Source: Betaproteobacteria bacterium
GTDB lineage: Bacteria > Pseudomonadota > Gammaproteobacteria > Burkholderiales > SG8-41
DNA: 64,000 nucleotides
Assembly: GCA_016192825.1 (NCBI GenBank)
Contig: JACPTK010000074.1
Location: forward strand, 1-64,000
Direction of reading: 5' to 3'
Made by a program: the position numbers and the translations under genes
In this document: positions 32,301-42,275 of the stretch, one piece after another
How positions within the stretch are numbered: position 1 is the first letter of the stretch
Layout of the letters: every line of letters starts with the position of its first letter
Notes under the pieces: model-generated
What the model was told of the DNA's origin: nothing
What the model saw: the letters and a program-made list of their open reading frames with translations, nothing else
The model's database searches: none

Positions 32301-33830
32301 TCAATAGCTCGTCGGCCAGCCGCGCATGAGGCGCTGGCCCACGCCCCCGCTCAGGCGAAGGCGATGCACCTCCAGCATGCGGATCAGCCAGTCGCGCGTG
32401 TCGCGCGGGTCGATGACGTCCTGCGCCGTGTAGACCTCGGCCATGTCGTAGGCGGTGGCGCCTTTGCTCATTTTCGCGAGCGCCTCCTTGAACCGCTCCG
32501 GGTCGGCCGGCTTGGCGCCGAACACCACCTGCGCGCCGAACTCGGGCTTCATGAAGCTCACCTCCGCGGTGTACCAGCAGGCTACCTCGTCGGCGTTGCC
32601 GCCCGCCCCCATGTTGGACACCGCGAGCCCGTAGCTCTTGCGCATCACCACCGAGATCTTGGGCACAGTGACGAGCGTCATGGCGTTCAGCCAGTTCATG
32701 ACCTTGCCCGTGACGCCCCGCTGTTCACCCTCGAGCCCGATCAGGAAGCCCGGCTGGTCCACCAGCATGACGATGGGGATGTTGAACGAGTCGCACAGCA
32801 CGAAGAAGCACTGCACTTTCTGGCATTCGTCGCCGCCGATGGCGCCGCCGCGGTGCAGCGGGTTGTTGGCGACGATGCCGACGCTCCTGCCGTCGATGCG
32901 CGCCAGCGCGGTGACCAGCGCCCGCCCGAAGCGCGACTTCATCTCGAACATCGAGTCGCGGTCGACGATGCAGCGGATCACCTTCTTCACGTCGTAGACC
33001 TGATTGGCCGAGGCCGGGATGAGGTCGAGAACGCCCGCCATCTCCGCGCCCGAGCCTGCCGGCACGGGATGTTCGGGCGGCGCCTCCGCGGCATGGCTGG
33101 GCAGGTACGCGAGAAACTGCTTGATCGCGTCGATCGCCTGTTCGTCGGTATCGACCACCTGGTCGACGATGCCGCTCGTCTCGGCATGCACGCGCCAGCC
33201 GCCGAGCTCTTCGGCGTCGACCTGCTTGCCGAGCGCCATCGAGATCAGGCGCGGGCTCGACACCGCCATGACGGCGCCCTTGCGCATGACGCAGAAGTCG
33301 GACATCGAGGCGTACCACGCCGACGAGCCGAAGCAGTAGCCGAGCACGCCCGCGGCCCACGGCGACTCGCGCAGCCGCTGGTACTCGACCGGGTCGTCCT
33401 TGGAACCGATCGAGCCCGCGCCCATCACGTCGGGCATGCGTGCGCCGGTGGACTCGCCAAGAAACACCAGCGGGATGCCGCGTTTTTTTGCGACGCCCTT
33501 CATCTGCTTCAGTTTCTTGATGTTGATCTGCGCGCTGGAGGCGCCCTTGACGGTGAAATCATTGGACACCGCCGCAACTTCGCGCCCGTCGATGCGGCCG
33601 TAACCGGCGACCTTGCCGTCGGCGGGCGTCGAGGCCCTGTCCTCGGGACGGCTGGAAACGGCGAGCTGGCCCGATTCGAAGAAGCTGCCGGGATCGAACA
33701 GGCGGTCGATGCGCTCGCGCGCATTGAGCACCCCCTGCGCCCGGCGCTCGGCGAGCTTCTGCGGCCCACCCATCGCGAGCGCCCGCTGCCGGCGAGCGTC
33801 GAGTTCTTTCAGCAGCTCTTCAAACGGCAT
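32301..33830 (-). CDS. Acyl-CoA carboxylase carboxyltransferase (beta) subunit
   Basis: This 509-residue carboxyltransferase has NARERIDRLFDPGSFFESG, SNDFTVKGASSAQINIKKLK, FLGESTGARMPDVMGAGS and, in the C-half, GIVANNPLHRGGAIGGDECQ and LVDQPGFLIGLEGEQRGVTG. It ends RGWPTSY like three of the other copies. I use ATG 33830 (MPFEELLKELDARRQ). It is the last gene of a minus-strand unit (amidohydrolase, cupin, Bug, carboxyltransferase, Bug, this gene). No biotin carboxylase or carrier is nearby, so it must borrow them or act as a biotin-independent decarboxylase or transferase. Confidence 0.9.
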   Translation of the reverse strand: MPFEELLKELDARRQRALAMGGPQKLAERRAQGVLNARERIDRLFDPGSFFESGQLAVSSRPEDRASTPADGKVAGYGRIDGREVAAVSNDFTVKGASSAQINIKKLKQMKGVAKKRGIPLVFLGESTGARMPDVMGAGSIGSKDDPVEYQRLRESPWAAGVLGYCFGSSAWYASMSDFCVMRKGAVMAVSSPRLISMALGKQVDAEELGGWRVHAETSGIVDQVVDTDEQAIDAIKQFLAYLPSHAAEAPPEHPVPAGSGAEMAGVLDLIPASANQVYDVKKVIRCIVDRDSMFEMKSRFGRALVTALARIDGRSVGIVANNPLHRGGAIGGDECQKVQCFFVLCDSFNIPIVMLVDQPGFLIGLEGEQRGVTGKVMNWLNAMTLVTVPKISVVMRKSYGLAVSNMGAGGNADEVACWYTAEVSFMKPEFGAQVVFGAKPADPERFKEALAKMSKGATAYDMAEVYTAQDVIDPRDTRDWLIRMLEVHRLRLSGGVGQRLMRGWPTSY

Positions 33831-33889
33831 GGCACGTTCCCGAATACCCAATCAACAAAGCGCGGCTGCGCGAGAGGCCACGGCTGCCG

Positions 33890-34852
33890 CTACAGCTTGA
33901 GACCCAGATCGCGCACCAGCTTGCCCCATTTCGCCATGCCCTCACGGATCGATTTCGCCATGTCCCCGGGCGTGCCGCCCGCCGGCTCCAGGCCTTCGGC
34001 GGCATAAGCGGCCTTGATGTCCGGCGCGGCGAAGGCGCGGTTCACTTCCCGGTTCAGGCGGGCGATGACCGCCTTGGGTGTGCCGGCCGGCGCCAGGATG
34101 CCGAACCAGCTCGCGGCGGAGTATGCGGGCAATCCCGCCTGCGCCACCGTCGGCACATCCGGAAACAGTGGCGAGCGCTTGGTGCCGGTGACGGCCAGCG
34201 CGCGCAGGCGTCCGTTCGTCAGGTGCGTCCTCGCGCTGGGAAACGGGGCGAACATCACCGGCACGTGGCCGCCGACGACATCGTTCATCGCCGGGCCCGC
34301 GCCCTTGTACGGCACGTGATTGATCCGGATGCCGGCGATCGCCTTCAACTGTTCGGCAAACAGGTGATTCCAGGTGCCGTTGCCGGAGGAAGCATAATTC
34401 AGCTTGCCGGGATTGGCCTTCGCATAATCGATCAGCTCCTTGAAGCTGTTCACCGGCACCGACGGATGCACCACGATCAGGCCGGCCGGCTCGGACAGGA
34501 GAATCACGGGATCGAGGTCCTTGGCCGGGTCGTACGGCAGTTTCTTGTAGAGGCTGGGGCCGACCAGGATGTTGCCGAAGGACGCGAGCACGATGGTGTA
34601 GCCGTCCGGCGGCGCCTTGGCTGCCATTTCGACGCCGATGGTGCCGCCGGCGCCGGGCCGGTTGTCGACGATGACCTGCTGGCCCATGGCCGAGGTGAGC
34701 TTCCTGCCGATCAGGCGGGCCTGGATGTCGGTGTTGCCACCGGGCCCGAACGGCACAATGAAGCGGATGGGTTTGGTCGGGTAGTTCTGCGCGGTCGCGG
34801 AACCGAGCGCGATGAACGTGACGGCAATGGCAATGATGAATTTACGCAACAT
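33890..34852 (-). CDS. Bug/TctC-family periplasmic solute-binding receptor
   Basis: This 320-residue secreted receptor has a signal peptide (MLRKFIIAIAVTFIALGSAT, cut before QNYP) and KPIRFIVPFGPGGNTDIQAR, VDNRPGAGGTIGVEMAAKAP and YASSGNGTWNHLFAEQLKA, the full Bug pattern with two ligand-facing loops. The start at ATG 34852 follows AGGAGCGGAGC. It lies between two carboxyltransferase genes on the same strand, so its ligand is likely to be an organic acid linked to those enzymes. No TctA/TctB genes are present. Confidence 0.9.
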   Translation of the reverse strand: MLRKFIIAIAVTFIALGSATAQNYPTKPIRFIVPFGPGGNTDIQARLIGRKLTSAMGQQVIVDNRPGAGGTIGVEMAAKAPPDGYTIVLASFGNILVGPSLYKKLPYDPAKDLDPVILLSEPAGLIVVHPSVPVNSFKELIDYAKANPGKLNYASSGNGTWNHLFAEQLKAIAGIRINHVPYKGAGPAMNDVVGGHVPVMFAPFPSARTHLTNGRLRALAVTGTKRSPLFPDVPTVAQAGLPAYSAASWFGILAPAGTPKAVIARLNREVNRAFAAPDIKAAYAAEGLEPAGGTPGDMAKSIREGMAKWGKLVRDLGLKL

Positions 34853-34933
34853 GCTCCGCTCCTCCTGTGTTGATCCGGCACCGGTCGGCGGGCGCCGCAA
34901 AGTCAAATGAATTTCCGGCGCGCGGCCCGGGCC

Positions 34934-36469
34934 TCAATAGCTGGTGGGCCAATTGCGCAGCAGGTGCTCTCCCACCCCTTTCTTCATGCGCATGCGGTGC
35001 GCCTGCAGCGTGCGGACGAGGAAGTCGCGGGTGTCGCGCGGGTCAATGACATTCTGTGCCTCGTACAGCTCCGCGAGCCCCCATGCGGAGGTGTCGCGTT
35101 CCACTTCAGCCTTCAGTTGCGCGAATTTTTCAGGATCGTCCTGCTGCTTGACACCATAGAGCACGTTGATCGAAACCGCGACATCCATGAAGCCCAGGTC
35201 CGCCATCGGCCAGACCGCAACCTCGTCGGCGTTCCTGCCGCCCGCCATGTTGATATACGCCTGGCCGTAGCTTTTACGCATGATGACGGTGATCTTGGGC
35301 ACCGTGACGAGCGTGAGCGCGTTCATCCAGTTGATGACCTTGCCCGGCATGCCCCGAAGCTCGCCTTCGACGCCGATGAGAAATCCGGGCACGTCGACCA
35401 GGAACACCAGCGGGATGTTGAACGAGTCGCACAGGACCATGAAGCTGGTCGTCTTGTTGCACGCATCGGCATCGAGCGCGCCGCCCTTGTACAGCGGGTT
35501 GTTGGCGATGAAGCCCACGGTCTTGCCGTCGAGGCGCGCGAGCACGGTCGCGACGGAGCGGCCGAAGCGCTCCTTCAGCTCGAACGTCGAGCCCTTGTCG
35601 GCGATTGCCGCGATGACCTTGCGCGAGTCGTAGACCTTGTTGCGCGACTCGGGGACGATGTCGAACATCGTCTTGCACGCCTCGTCCGAACCGGGCGGCA
35701 CCGGCGCATCGGGCGGCGGCTCCATGTTGTGGCTGGGCAGGTACGAGAGAAATGTCCTGACCGCGTCGAGCACCTGCCCGTCGGTGTCGACCGCCAGGTC
35801 AGCGAGGCCGGAGACGCCGGTGAGCAGCTTCCAGCCACCCAGGTCTTCCGGGTCGATCGGCCTGTTGATCGCGATCGACGTGACGTTGGGGCTGGCGATC
35901 GCCATGATCGAGCCCTTGCGCATCACCACGAAGTCCGACATCGCGGCGTACCAGGTGGACGAGCCGTAGCATTGACCCATCAGGGTGGATACCCATGGCG
36001 TTTCGCGCAAACGCTGGTACTCGGCGGGGTCCTGCGCGATGATGGCGCGCCCGGCCGCGCCCATGCGATCCGGCATGCGAGCGCCCGAGGACTCGCCCAG
36101 CAGGATCAGCGGCAGGCCGCGCCGCGTCGCCACCTGCTTCACGTGCTTGATCTTCTTCATGTTGATCACGGCGGACGAGGCGCCGAGCACGGTGAAGTCG
36201 TTCGACACCAGCGCCACCTCGCGCCCGCTGATGCGGGCGAACCCGGCGACCTTGGCGTCAGCGGGGGTCTTGTGCTTGACCTCGGGCCGGTTGCTGCGTG
36301 CGAAGCGGCCCGACTCGATGAACGAGCCGGGATCGACCAGATAATCGATGCGCTCGCGCGCGTTTAGAAAGCCTTCGGCTTTGCGCCGGGCGAGCTTTTC
36401 GGGACCGCCCATGGCAAGCACCTCGGCAGTCCGTTTCTTGAATTCTTCGGTGAGATCATCGAATGACAC
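34934..36469 (-). CDS. Acyl-CoA carboxylase carboxyltransferase (beta) subunit
   Basis: This 511-residue carboxyltransferase has NARERIDYLVDPGSFIESG, SNDFTVLGASSAVINMKKIK, LLGESSGARMPDRMGAAGRA and, in the C-half, GFIANNPLYKGGALDADACN and LVDVPGFLIGVEGELRGMPG. It ends RNWPTSY. By these motifs it looks closest to the copy at 3953 (same GASSA context and DPRDTR(D/A)(F/Y)L region). The start is GTG 36469, chosen because GAGGGAG lies just upstream. It pairs with Bug genes on both sides. Confidence 0.9.
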   Translation of the reverse strand: MSFDDLTEEFKKRTAEVLAMGGPEKLARRKAEGFLNARERIDYLVDPGSFIESGRFARSNRPEVKHKTPADAKVAGFARISGREVALVSNDFTVLGASSAVINMKKIKHVKQVATRRGLPLILLGESSGARMPDRMGAAGRAIIAQDPAEYQRLRETPWVSTLMGQCYGSSTWYAAMSDFVVMRKGSIMAIASPNVTSIAINRPIDPEDLGGWKLLTGVSGLADLAVDTDGQVLDAVRTFLSYLPSHNMEPPPDAPVPPGSDEACKTMFDIVPESRNKVYDSRKVIAAIADKGSTFELKERFGRSVATVLARLDGKTVGFIANNPLYKGGALDADACNKTTSFMVLCDSFNIPLVFLVDVPGFLIGVEGELRGMPGKVINWMNALTLVTVPKITVIMRKSYGQAYINMAGGRNADEVAVWPMADLGFMDVAVSINVLYGVKQQDDPEKFAQLKAEVERDTSAWGLAELYEAQNVIDPRDTRDFLVRTLQAHRMRMKKGVGEHLLRNWPTSY

Positions 36470-36783
36470 GAAACTCCCTCGAGGAAAAACGGTGGAGGGC
36501 CTGAGAATAGCGACCATCCGAATTTGCTTTCACGGACACTCAACTTACGATGCTGCACGCGGGCCGCGCCAGGCGTTCGGGATTATACCTTGCCGGTCAT
36601 CCCGAACCGCGAATGCCCGCCGGCCGCTCAACCGGGTGTCGTGCAGCGTGCCGCGCTACGCCGTCAATCCGCGTCGCGGGATCGCAGCGGCGGCGGACTC
36701 CTGTGTCCCGGCCCGTTCCCGGTTCGGCCCCGGGTGCCCGCCTCGCGCCCGGCCGCCGTGCCGTCCCGTCACTGCGTCACAAG
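36470..36783. other. 314-bp gap without a recognised gene
   Basis: The stretch lies between a carboxyltransferase gene and a Bug gene, both on the minus strand. Frames found here are antisense or GC artefacts with no family resemblance. I see no strong hairpin and no repeat of the kinds found elsewhere in the window. Confidence 0.6.
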
Positions 36784-37755
36784 TCACTGGGCCTTGATGC
36801 CGGCGGCCTTGATCACCTTGCCCCACTTCGCGATCTCGTCGCGGATGTAGGCGGCGTACTGCTCGGGCGTGTTGCCGACGGTTTCCGCGCCTAGGGTGCG
36901 CAGCCGCTCGCTCACCTCGGGGGAATGCAGCGCGCGGACGGTCTCCTTGTGCAGCCGATCCAGGATGGCGGGCGGTGTCTTCACCGGCGCCGCTATGCCC
37001 CACCAGGTCGACACCTCGTACCCCGGCACGCCGCCCTCCGCGATGGTCGGGTATTGCGGGGCCGCCGGAGAGCGCTTCAGGCTGCTCACCGCGACTCCCC
37101 TGAGCTTTCCGGCCCGGACCTGCCGGATCATCGTGGGCAGGTTGCCGAAATAGAGCGACACCTCTCCCGCCAGGAGCGCCACGAGCCCCGGGCCGCCGCC
37201 CCGGTAGGCCACGTGCGTCCACTTGACGCCGGTCATGTACTGGAACAGCTCCGCGGAAAGGTGGACGGAGGTGCCGATCCCGGAGGAGCCGTAGTTGACC
37301 TCGCCGGGGCGCTTCTTCGACAGCGCGATCAGCTCCTTGACGGTTTTGGGCGGGAACGACGGGTGCACGGACAGGAGGTTCGGCGCCTTGCCGAGCAGCG
37401 TGATGAAAGCGAAGTCGTTGATGGAGTCGAAGTTCAGCTTGATCAGCGCCGGGTTCGTGCTGTGGCCCGGCGCGTTCATCAGTATGGTGTAGCCGTCGGG
37501 CGCCGCGTTCGCGACCAGCTCGGTGGCGATCGCGGTATTGGCCCCGCCCCGATTGTCGACCACGACCTGCTGCCCGAGGTTCTCGGAGAGCTTGGGCGCG
37601 AGCACGCGCGCCACGATGTCGTTGCTGCCGCCCGGCGGAAAGCCGATGACGAAGCGGATCGGCCTGGTCGGGTAGGGTGCCTGCGCGAAGGCAGTCTGCG
37701 CCACCACCAGCAAGATTGCAGCCCACACAATGTTTGCACATCCTTGTTGCTTCAT
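36784..37755 (-). CDS. Bug/TctC-family periplasmic solute-binding receptor
   Basis: This 323-residue exported receptor has a signal peptide ([16 protein letters not shown]) and [60 protein letters not shown], typical of Bug proteins. GGAGGAGGCC stands before the start codon. It is one of three Bug genes in the window and lies downstream of the cupin gene and upstream of the carboxyltransferase at 34934. The three receptors differ in their loops and probably bind different acids. Confidence 0.9.
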   Translation of the reverse strand: MKQQGCANIVWAAILLVVAQTAFAQAPYPTRPIRFVIGFPPGGSNDIVARVLAPKLSENLGQQVVVDNRGGANTAIATELVANAAPDGYTILMNAPGHSTNPALIKLNFDSINDFAFITLLGKAPNLLSVHPSFPPKTVKELIALSKKRPGEVNYGSSGIGTSVHLSAELFQYMTGVKWTHVAYRGGGPGLVALLAGEVSLYFGNLPTMIRQVRAGKLRGVAVSSLKRSPAAPQYPTIAEGGVPGYEVSTWWGIAAPVKTPPAILDRLHKETVRALHSPEVSERLRTLGAETVGNTPEQYAAYIRDEIAKWGKVIKAAGIKAQ

Positions 37756-37827
37756 GGCCTCCTCCTTTGCGGCGCAATGGCCGCTCTTGTTTTATCGTGG
37801 ACTTCTGTAACCCTCGTGGATCTGTTT

Positions 37828-38301
37828 CTATTTGCCCGGTCCGAACCCCTTCTCGTAATGCGGGCCTTTCATGGTGCCGTCCACCGCTCTTCCGATGATG
37901 CCCTGCGACAGATCCTTGATCGCGATGAAGATCACGTCCTCGTCGTCGGCCGATGCCACCAGCGTGTGCGGCGCGTTGGCGGGAATGTAGATAAGCGTGC
38001 CGGCGGGCGCCTTCACGCGCTTGCCGTTGACCGATCCCACCAGCGTGCCGCGCACCACGTAGTTGAACTGCTCGTTCCTGTGGGTGTGCATGCGCGAGCC
38101 GGTGCCGCGCGGCTTGTGGATGTAGCCCACCAGCATGCGCTTGCCCTCGACCACGCCGCCGTGCGAGGTCGAGTAGCCGGTGCCAGCGGGCACCTTCCTG
38201 AGGCCGGCCAACGGAAACTGATAACGACCCTGACCCGCCTTCACCGCCCCCGCAGTCTTGGTCTTTGCCTTCCTTGTCGCGCGCTTCTTCGCCGTCATCA
38301 T
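37828..38301 (-). CDS. Cupin-domain protein
   Basis: The product (157 residues) has a Lys/Arg/Thr-rich N-terminus ([20 protein letters not shown]) and a single cupin barrel. [20 protein letters not shown] gives the first metal motif (two His and Glu) and [12 protein letters not shown] the second (His). Such single cupins bind a metal and act as small dioxygenases, isomerases or effector sensors. The start may be ATG 38301 or 38298. The basic N-terminus could touch nucleic acid or be an artefact of start choice. It lies downstream of the amidohydrolase gene, separated from it by a heptamer array. Confidence 0.75.
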   Translation of the reverse strand: MMTAKKRATRKAKTKTAGAVKAGQGRYQFPLAGLRKVPAGTGYSTSHGGVVEGKRMLVGYIHKPRGTGSRMHTHRNEQFNYVVRGTLVGSVNGKRVKAPAGTLIYIPANAPHTLVASADDEDVIFIAIKDLSQGIIGRAVDGTMKGPHYEKGFGPGK

Positions 38302-38310
38302 CGAGCCCTT

Positions 38311-38497
<187 letters not shown>

Positions 38498-38501
<4 letters not shown>

Positions 38502-39853
38502 AAGTAATCAATAATTTTCCACTCCCCCGGCTTCACGTTGACCACGTTCTTGCTCCGGCCCGGCCGCCGGTCGACGTGGATCCTGCCTTCTTTCATCACG
38601 ATCTTGATGTTCTTTTTCTCCTGCAGGCAGCGGATGTTCTTCAGCGGGTCGCCGTCCACCGCGATCAGGTCCGCGAGCTTGCCCGCCTCGACCGTGCCGA
38701 GGTCCTTCTCCTGCTTGAGCGCCTGCGCCGCGTTGCGGGTCGTGGTGAGTATCGCGTCCATCGGCTTCATGCCGAGCTTGACGTAGATCTCCAGCTCCCC
38801 GGCGTTGCTGCCCATGTCGGGCTCGAAGCCCATGTCGGTGCCCATGGCGATCTTCACGCCCGCCTTGTGCATCCTCTGGAAGGTCTCGAAGCAGAACGGC
38901 TGCAGGTACTTCATCTTGCGCAGGACGAAGTCGGCCGTGCCGTGCTCGCGCCGCAGCTGAATCGCGTGGTCGGTGCGATGTGACAGCGTCGGCGTCACCG
39001 GGACGCCAGCTTCCTTGATCATGTCGATCGTCTCGTCGTCGTGGAACACCATGTGCTCGATGGTGTCGGAGCCGGCCTTGAGCGCCATGCGCTGCGCGCT
39101 GGTGGTGAAGCAGTGCACGGCGGCGTGCTTGTGCAGCGCGTGCGCCTCGTCGACGACCGCGTCGAGCTCCTCCTGCGTCATGTTGCGGATGTCGGGCTCC
39201 TCCTTGTCGGTGCCGCCGCCGCCGGACGCGCAGGTCTTGATGACGTCGCAGCCCGCCAGCATGTTCTTGCGCGCGAGCTTGCGCAGCTCCCACGGACCGT
39301 CCGCGGTGTTGAAGCCCCAGCGGTACATCGCGCGCGGCTGGATCAGCTCGAGGTGCGAGCCGGTCATCGTGGTGAAGCCCGCGATCAGCATGCGCGGCCC
39401 CTCCACGATACCGGCGTTGATGGCGTCGCGCACCGCGCACATCTCGTCGACCAGCAGCCCGTAGGGCCCGTTCATGCCGAGGTCGCGCAGCGTGGTGAAG
39501 CCCATGTCGAAGCAGTTCTGGGCGTGGAACAGCGCGTACATCTGCTGCAGGTGCGGCATGGTCTCGAATTGCGCGACGCGGTGGTTGTGGAACGTCATGC
39601 AGTTGTACATGGCGGTATGGATGTGGAGGTCCATCATCCCCGGCATCACCGTGTAGCGCGAGCAATCCAGCGTCTCGGCGCCCGGCGGCGCTTTCAGCTT
39701 GCCCCGGGTGCCCACCTTCAGGATGCGGTTGCCCTGAATCAGCACCACGGCATCCTTGACCGGCTTGCCGCCCTGGCCGTCGATCAGCGTCCCGCAGCTC
39801 ACCGCTTTCACCGGCCCCTTGACCTTGGTTTCCAGAAACTCCTGGGATTTCAC
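38498..39853 (-). CDS. Imidazolonepropionase-like metal-dependent amidohydrolase
   Basis: The 451-residue protein belongs to the amidohydrolase superfamily. Metal ligands are visible as [14 protein letters not shown] (HxH), the [13 protein letters not shown] lysine region, AAVHCFT and [11 protein letters not shown] (His), and [12 protein letters not shown] (catalytic Asp). The ends form the typical beta-sandwich with [15 protein letters not shown]. These enzymes open cyclic amides, lactams or ureas. The start is GTG 39853. It is the first gene of the unit that continues with the cupin, Bug and carboxyltransferase genes, so that unit may degrade a cyclic amide compound. Confidence 0.87.
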
Positions 39854-39890
39854 TTGTTCTCCAGCCTCTCTCGTTGGTTCGGGTGTCCGT

Positions 39891-41015
39891 TCACTTGCCG
39901 GCGCGGAAAGCGGCCGCCGCCTGCACGAAGCGAGCGTATGCCGCTGGGTCGATCGCCGTGTCTCCTTCGGCCCTGCGCGCGTCGAGTTCCAGTGCGCTCA
40001 GCGTCGCCTCGAGCTCCGCCCGCGCCATGTCGCGCGTGATAAACACGATGCGGCTGCAACGCTCGGCGGACGGCCACGACGCGAGCTCGACCGGCTCGTG
40101 GATCACGCTCTGGACGGCGTGCACCGCGACCGGCCTGCCCTCGACGTTGACGAGCGCCTTGACGCGCAGCAGGTTCGCCCCCTTGAGGGCCGCGAGCAGG
40201 TCGAGCCACGCCGCAAGCCCGCTCCGGGTCACGGCGCCTTCGCGCCGCACCGCAAACGCCCGGATGCTGTCGCCGTGGCGGCTGGCGCCGCGCTTGCGCC
40301 GGCCGGGATGCGCGGCACGCCCGGCTTTGACGAACGCGGCCTCGTTGAGCCAGCGCTCGACCTGCTCGCGCTGCGCGCTCGAGTCATCGAGCACGGCCTC
40401 GAACAGCAGTGCCGGCGCGATCTCCCCGCGCACGGCGTCGTGACGCTGCGCGCCGGGATTGATGCGCAAGAGACGCTCGCGCAATCGGGCGAGCTCGTCC
40501 GGATCGGCGAGATCGGTCTTGCTCACCAGCAGGCAATCAGCAACGGCCGCCTGCTTCACCGACTCCGGGCAGCTGTCGAGCTGGACCTCGCCGTTCACGC
40601 CGTCCACCACCGTGATCACGGCGCCCGCCCGCAGCCGCGGCGTGATGATCCCCTCGGAGGCGAGGGTGCGCAGGATCGGCACCGGGTCGGCAAGACCGGT
40701 GGTTTCGACCAGCACGCGGTCGAAGGCGGGGATGCCGCCCGCGTCGCGCTTCGCCAGAAGGTCGGCCAGCGTCTCGACAAGGTCGCCGCGAATCGTGCAG
40801 CACAGGCAGCCGTTCTGCAGCAGCACGGTATTTTCGCCGGGCGCCGCGACCAGCAGGTGATCGAGACCGACTTCGCCCAATTCGTTGATGATGACCGCGG
40901 CGCCCGCCATGGCCGGGTCGCGCAGCAGGCGGTTGAGCAGCGTCGTCTTGCCGCTGCCGAGGTAGCCAGTGATGATGGATACTGGCGGCCGTTCAGCCGC
41001 GGTCGCGTTCGTCAT
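39891..41015 (-). CDS. CobW/COG0523-family GTPase (metal chaperone type)
   Basis: This 374-residue GTPase has Walker A GYLGSGKTTLLNRLL, the conserved CLCC metal site (NGCLCCTIRGDLVETL), Walker B VLVETTGLADP and SKTDLAD for guanine recognition. The C-terminal CobW domain spans residues about 260-370. Members deliver metals such as zinc, cobalt or iron to target enzymes. A candidate partner is the metal-dependent amidohydrolase 37 bp downstream on the same strand. A repeat pair separates it from the class I aldolase gene. Confidence 0.88.
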   Translation of the reverse strand: MTNATAAERPPVSIITGYLGSGKTTLLNRLLRDPAMAGAAVIINELGEVGLDHLLVAAPGENTVLLQNGCLCCTIRGDLVETLADLLAKRDAGGIPAFDRVLVETTGLADPVPILRTLASEGIITPRLRAGAVITVVDGVNGEVQLDSCPESVKQAAVADCLLVSKTDLADPDELARLRERLLRINPGAQRHDAVRGEIAPALLFEAVLDDSSAQREQVERWLNEAAFVKAGRAAHPGRRKRGASRHGDSIRAFAVRREGAVTRSGLAAWLDLLAALKGANLLRVKALVNVEGRPVAVHAVQSVIHEPVELASWPSAERCSRIVFITRDMARAELEATLSALELDARRAEGDTAIDPAAYARFVQAAAAFRAGK

Positions 41016-41028
41016 GAATTTTCAGGAG

Positions 41029-41127
41029 CCGCAAAGGCGCGAAGGCGCAAAGATCACGCAAGGCGCCTCCGTCTCGCGTCGAAGAGACCTTCTTCGCGAC
41101 GCCTTGGCGTCTTTGCGTCTCTGCGGC
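41029..41127. repeat. Inverted pair of GCAAAG-type repeats
   Basis: CCGCAAAGGCGCGAAGGCGC and AAAG lie at 41029-41052. The inverted relative CTTTGCGTCTCTGCGG lies at about 41111-41127. The right arm ends a few bases before the class I aldolase stop (41134-41136, minus strand). It has the same build as the pair at 8508-8660. Confidence 0.75.
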
Positions 41128-41133
41128 AAATAA

Positions 41134-42168
41134 TTACGCGGCAAGGGCCTGTCGCTCGAGCTCGCCACTGTAACGCCCCGCGCAGGCGAGGCCGTTCATG
41201 CGCGCGCGGTGCAGGAGCGCCGCCTGTGCCGTCGCGACGTTGGCGGGGGAGCCCTTCCACGCTTTGAGCGCGGGCTGCTGCAGCGCGCGGCCGTAGGAGA
41301 ACGAAAGCGGCCACGGCAGCTCGCCCGCATACTTCCGGTTCATCGCGTTGAGGTGCTCCGTGGCCAGCTCGTCGCTCTGGCCGCCCGACAGGAACACGAT
41401 GCCGGCGACCGCCGCCGGAACGCAGCGCTTGAGCACGCGCACCGTGCGCTCGGCCACTTCCTCGACGTCCGCCTGCTCGGGACAGTCCTTGCCCGACAGC
41501 ACCATGCTGGGTTTCAGCGCCGAGCGCTCGAGGACGACGCGGTTCAGGTAGAGCGCCTCGTACACCGCGTTCAGCGTCCACTCCGTCACTTCCTCGCAGC
41601 GATGAACGATGTGGTTGCCGTCCATCAGGACTTCGGGCTCGACGATCGGCACCAGGCCCGCCTCCTGGCAAATCGCCGCGTAGCGCGCGAGCGCGTGCGC
41701 GTTCGCCGCGATGCAGGTGGAGGTCGGGGCGTCGGCGCCGATGGTGATGACCGCGCGCCATTTCGCGAACCGGGCACCCATTTTCCGGTACTCGGCGCAG
41801 CGCTTGGCGAGGTTGTCGAGCCCCTCGGTCATCTTTTCGCCCGGGCAGAAGGCGAGATCCTTGGCGCCGGTATCCACCTTGATGCCCGGCAGGATGCCGT
41901 TCTTCGCGAGCAGCTCGACGAACGGCGTGCCATCGGCGGATTTCTGGCGGATCGTCTCGTCGTAGAGGATCACGCCGCTGATGTATTGGCCCAGATCTTT
42001 CGCCGAGAACAGCAGGTCGCGGTAGGCGCGGCGGTTCTCCTCGGTGTTCGCAACCTTGATGCCGGCGAGCCGCCTCTCGATGGTGCCGGTGGACTCGTCG
42101 GCGGCGAGAATGCCCTTGCCGGGCGCGACCATCGCCTTGGCGACGGATTCAAGTGATTGGATAGCCAT
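41134..42168 (-). CDS. Class I fructose-bisphosphate aldolase
   Basis: This 344-residue enzyme cleaves fructose 1,6-bisphosphate, or makes it in the Calvin cycle, through a Schiff base. It shows ILAADESTGTIERRLA, GVILYDETIRQKSADG, LVPIVEPEVLMDGNHIVHRC and the catalytic lysine region ERSALKPSMVLSGKDC, then GIVFLSGGQSDE. This is the animal/plant-like class I family, unrelated to the class II aldolase whose broken gene lies at 48904-49449. It ends the cbb gene run on the minus strand, after pyk, and can replace the broken enzyme. Confidence 0.92.
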   Translation of the reverse strand: MAIQSLESVAKAMVAPGKGILAADESTGTIERRLAGIKVANTEENRRAYRDLLFSAKDLGQYISGVILYDETIRQKSADGTPFVELLAKNGILPGIKVDTGAKDLAFCPGEKMTEGLDNLAKRCAEYRKMGARFAKWRAVITIGADAPTSTCIAANAHALARYAAICQEAGLVPIVEPEVLMDGNHIVHRCEEVTEWTLNAVYEALYLNRVVLERSALKPSMVLSGKDCPEQADVEEVAERTVRVLKRCVPAAVAGIVFLSGGQSDELATEHLNAMNRKYAGELPWPLSFSYGRALQQPALKAWKGSPANVATAQAALLHRARMNGLACAGRYSGELERQALAA

Positions 42169-42185
42169 ATGACCTCCTGAGGCTG

Positions 42186-42224
42186 CGTGACTGATGATGA
42201 TTCGTGACTTGTGACTCGTGACGG
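42186..42224. repeat. GTGACT-type heptamer run
   Basis: The sequence contains CGTGACT, TGTGACT and CGTGACG in a row, preceded by GATGATGATT. It lies in the gap between pyk and the class I aldolase gene, about 50 bp after the pyk stop and 18 bp before the aldolase start. Confidence 0.6.
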
Positions 42225-42275
42225 GACGGTCATTCTACTACGCCACCAGCGCCTGGTTTGCCTTGTGCCTTGCGC

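Noticed and set aside
36470-36783. Possible small gene in the gap between carboxyltransferase and Bug genes
   Set aside because: Frames here have no ribosome-binding site, no family pattern and skewed composition. I list the gap as empty.
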